Below, one piece after another: positions 12,422 to 13,987 of a stretch of DNA of 13,987 bases; positions within the stretch are counted from its first letter, which is position 1; every line of letters begins with the position of its first letter. Where the stretch lies: positions 1-13,987 of the forward strand of contig JAITHY010000017.1 of assembly GCA_031279715.1 (NCBI GenBank), written 5' to 3'. Source of the DNA: Verrucomicrobiales bacterium (GTDB lineage Bacteria; Verrucomicrobiota; Verrucomicrobiia; Methylacidiphilales; JAAUTS01). A model generated the notes under the pieces. The model was not told where the DNA came from, made no database searches, and saw nothing but the letters and a program-made list of their open reading frames with translations. Made by a program: the position numbers and the translations under genes.

Positions 12422-12835
12422 ATGACAACATTAGCCGAGAAAGTCCGCCGCGCCAAGGCGGAGAACCCGAAGGAGAAACCCGTTCCGCCCAACTCGCTGA
12501 AGATGGAGGGGTATTGGGAAAAAGACAACAAGGACGGCAGCAGTTGGGTTGCCGCCGCCATTGGCGTCAAGCCGCAGGACAGCGACATGGTGTTGAATTT
12601 GCAATTCATCGAAAACCATTCCATCCGCTGGACGAGCAAGAAGAAGGTGGAGACGCCCGCCGGTGTCAAGACGTGGCACTTGCCCGACGGCGTGTACAAG
12701 GCGCGGCTGGTGGCGGTCGCTAATGCTGAGCCGGAGTGGTTGCATTTCGCCGTGATTGACGGACAGCGCGAGGAGTTGACGGAAACGCAGGTGTTCGGAA
12801 TTTTCACCGACCCGCACACGCCGGAGGCAACATGA
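12422..12835 (+). CDS. Conserved-looking small soluble protein, unknown
   Basis: 137 aa from ATG 12422, with AAGGAG eight bases upstream; TGA overlaps the next start (ATGA, 12832-12835). N-terminus is charged and probably disordered (EKVRRAKAENPKEKPVPPNS). From about 28 the chain alternates strand-like segments (DMVLNLQFIENHSIRWTSKK; VYKARLVAVANAEPEWLHFA; EELTETQVFGIFTD), suggesting one small beta domain. No signal peptide, membrane span, metal-binding or nucleotide motif. The frame, ribosome site and codon use are as in the T4SS genes. I do not recognise a family. Its position between the core genes and the terminator suggests an accessory transfer or maintenance role. Confidence 0.68.
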   Translation: MTTLAEKVRRAKAENPKEKPVPPNSLKMEGYWEKDNKDGSSWVAAAIGVKPQDSDMVLNLQFIENHSIRWTSKKKVETPAGVKTWHLPDGVYKARLVAVANAEPEWLHFAVIDGQREELTETQVFGIFTDPHTPEAT

Positions 12836-13074
12836 GCAAGAAAATCACCCTTGATGTCAGCGACGAGATTATGGACAAGTGCCAGCGGGCGTCGGAGCAA
12901 ATCGCCAGGTTGCTGCCGGTGGCTGTCAGCGTGCCGCCCCTGTCGCTGTTGCAAATCAGCATGGAGGCCGCGTTCCACAAAGAGGACGCTGTTTCCATCG
13001 CCAAGAAATTCGTCAAGAGCCTGACCAAATCCGATTGGCCGGACGCTGACGCTAACCCAACGAGAGGAAATTGA
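12832..13074 (+). CDS. Small protein, unknown, possibly DNA-binding-like N-terminus
   Basis: 80 aa from ATG 12832 (GGAGG four bases upstream; overlaps the previous stop), TGA at 13072-13074. It starts SKKITLDVSDEIMDKCQRAS, a strand followed by a helix that superficially looks like the beginning of a ribbon-helix-helix protein, but the second helix pattern is not convincing. The middle (LLPVAVSVPPLSLLQISMEA) is hydrophobic yet contains prolines, so a membrane span is doubtful. C-terminus is basic then acidic (KKFVKSLTKSDWPDADAN). No family recognised. Confidence 0.58.
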   Translation: MSKKITLDVSDEIMDKCQRASEQIARLLPVAVSVPPLSLLQISMEAAFHKEDAVSIAKKFVKSLTKSDWPDADANPTRGN

Positions 13075-13075
13075 T

Positions 13076-13459
13076 ATGCCATTGGTGGAAAAATCACGAA
13101 AGAACGGCGCGACGGAAATGTTCAACGACGACGCCGAGTTTGAATTGCCCGTCAACCCAGAGATTGAACAAAAAATCGCTGACTACAAAAAAGCCCATCC
13201 CCGCCTCGCGGCGACTGTCAAACAAATGCCCCGCGAGCGGCTGGAAAACGCCTACATCCTGCACCGGCTGGAGCGTGGCGAGCGGTTTGAAGTGTACCGG
13301 CAGAAAGTCGTGGCCGCGATGGACAAGCCCGAAAATCAGGAACTCAAACAGCAAATTGAGGACAAGCTTCAGCATGTCCTTGACCCGAAAGTCAAAGCGC
13401 GTCTGTTCGCTCGGCGGGCGGTACAAGCAGCCGGAATTGGCTCGGTCAAAATGTGCTGA
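13076..13459 (+). CDS. Small helical protein, unknown; last gene of the operon
   Basis: 127 aa from ATG 13076 with GAGAGGAAA upstream, one base after the previous stop. It appears almost wholly helical and charged: PEIEQKIADYKKAHPRLAAT, ERLENAYILHRLERGERFEV, QELKQQIEDKLQHVLDPKVK. No signal peptide, membrane span or catalytic motif is seen. It ends VKMC at 13459 just before the intrinsic terminator, so it closes the transcription unit. I do not recognise the family; a cytoplasmic adaptor or regulator is possible, but that is a guess. Confidence 0.65.
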   Translation: MPLVEKSRKNGATEMFNDDAEFELPVNPEIEQKIADYKKAHPRLAATVKQMPRERLENAYILHRLERGERFEVYRQKVVAAMDKPENQELKQQIEDKLQHVLDPKVKARLFARRAVQAAGIGSVKMC

Positions 13460-13470
13460 ACTTGACCTGT

Positions 13471-13502
13471 AACCGCACGGCATGACCTGCCGTGCGGTTT
13501 TT
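13471..13502 (+). terminator. Intrinsic terminator ending the T4SS operon
   Basis: AACCGCACGGCA (13471-13482) pairs perfectly with TGCCGTGCGGTT (13488-13499) around a TGACC loop, and the stem runs into a five-T tract (13498-13502). It lies 11 bases after the stop of the last small gene and before the methyltransferase start, which therefore probably has its own promoter or depends on read-through. Confidence 0.9.
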
Positions 13503-13517
13503 CGTCATCACCAATTT

Positions 13518-13987
13518 ATGTCACCATCACAAATTTCCAAAGACCGTGTGGAACCCGCCGTGAGATGGCCGGGCGGCAAGTCCCGCCTGCTTAATGAAAT
13601 TCTGCCGTTGATTCCACCGCACACTTGCTACGTGGAACCCTTTGCCGGTGGTTTGGCGGTGTTGCTGGCCAAAGCTCCCTCGCCGGTCGAAGTGGTTAAC
13701 GACATCAATCACGACTTGGTGAATTTTTATCGCTGTGTCCGTTTTCATCCCGATGCCTTGCAAACCGAGTTGGAATGGGTGTTGAACAGCCGCGAAGAGT
13801 TCAACGATTTGCGCCAGCAAGCCGGTTTGACTGACATTCAACGCGCGGCACGGTGGTTTTTTCGCAATAAAACTTGTTTCGGCGGAGTTCGCATGACGGC
13901 TTTTGGCACCTCAGCCATGAGTCCCATGAGTTCGCGGGCAGGGCGCATGGATGCGATTCGGGTGCTCAACCGCCGCTTGGATAAAAC
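13518..13987 (+). CDS. D12-class (Dam-like) adenine-N6 DNA methyltransferase, 5' part (runs off window)
   Basis: Open from ATG 13518 to the window end (156 complete codons). VRWPGGKSRLL (about 15-25) is the N-terminal SAM-site motif of Dam-type enzymes; YVEPFAGGLAVLL (about 38-50) is motif I; VVNDINHDLVNFYR follows as the acidic motif; ARWFFRNKTCFGG then RMTAFG match the conserved 'FLxLNRxxFGG' block. The catalytic DPPY would lie beyond the window. These enzymes transfer a methyl group from SAM to adenine N6. Lone copies are common on phages and conjugative elements, where they protect against restriction or modulate replication. It follows the terminator and belongs to a separate unit. No strong ribosome site precedes the ATG, so a nearby start cannot be excluded. 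Confidence 0.85.
   Translation, partial: MSPSQISKDRVEPAVRWPGGKSRLLNEILPLIPPHTCYVEPFAGGLAVLLAKAPSPVEVVNDINHDLVNFYRCVRFHPDALQTELEWVLNSREEFNDLRQQAGLTDIQRAARWFFRNKTCFGGVRMTAFGTSAMSPMSSRAGRMDAIRVLNRRLDK

Noticed and set aside
12316..13155. 279-aa minus-strand open frame across the end of the operon
   Set aside because: It spans three plus-strand genes that have ribosome sites and stop-start overlaps, and has no recognisable domain.
1..13987. CRISPR arrays, tRNA or rRNA genes
   Set aside because: No regularly spaced direct repeats and no cloverleaf or rRNA-like sequence were seen on either strand.

Overview
The window is about 11.7 kb of a type IV secretion / conjugative-transfer operon on the plus strand, with a decayed mobile-element scar and a small divergent regulatory region on its left and the start of a DNA adenine methyltransferase on its right. 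Genes have Shine-Dalgarno sites, chained ATGA/GTGA stop-start overlaps and normal TAA/TAG/TGA stops, so this is a bacterium using the standard code. The operon is GC-rich; the left intergenic DNA is more AT-rich. A verrucomicrobial or related PVC source would fit the style of the transposase fragments and the divergent T4SS proteins, but that is a weak guess. The setting is most likely an integrated conjugative element or plasmid.

Layout. 1-294: the 3' end of an RHS-repeat protein, cut off where a transposon remnant begins. 291-716 (minus strand): fragments of two different transposases joined near 540; the IS1595-like part has a Trp-to-TGA nonsense codon and the other part a frameshift. 901-1478 (minus strand): two paralogous small ribbon-helix-helix (RHH) regulators. 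1479-1761: a regulatory region with two 17-bp palindromes of one pattern (CCAWTGTnnnACAATGG), one upstream of the regulators and one on the first start codon of the T4SS operon.

1762-13459 reads as one transcription unit: a 52-aa acidic leader ORF, VirB2/TrbC pilin, VirB3, VirB4 ATPase (split by a frameshift near 3380-3400), a 414-aa secreted coiled-coil protein with a C-terminal membrane segment (not a standard T4SS part), a glycine-zipper lipoprotein, VirB5/TrbJ, VirB6/TrbL, a DUF6908-like protein, VirB8, VirB9, VirB10, a lipoprotein-like protein with a buried lipobox, and three small proteins of unknown function. A strong intrinsic terminator (13471-13502) closes the unit. A Dam-type (D12 class) methyltransferase starts at 13518 and runs off the end.

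Together the VirB2-VirB10 homologues give the pilin, inner-membrane channel, assembly ATPase and periplasm-spanning core of a mating machine. No VirB1, VirB11, VirD4 coupling protein or relaxase is visible here. The most interesting unexplained parts are the 414-aa surface-protein candidate inside the operon, the regulator/palindrome switch, the DUF6908-like gene between channel genes, and a strongly repeated CGCTGACGG word that occurs in several reading frames across the operon.
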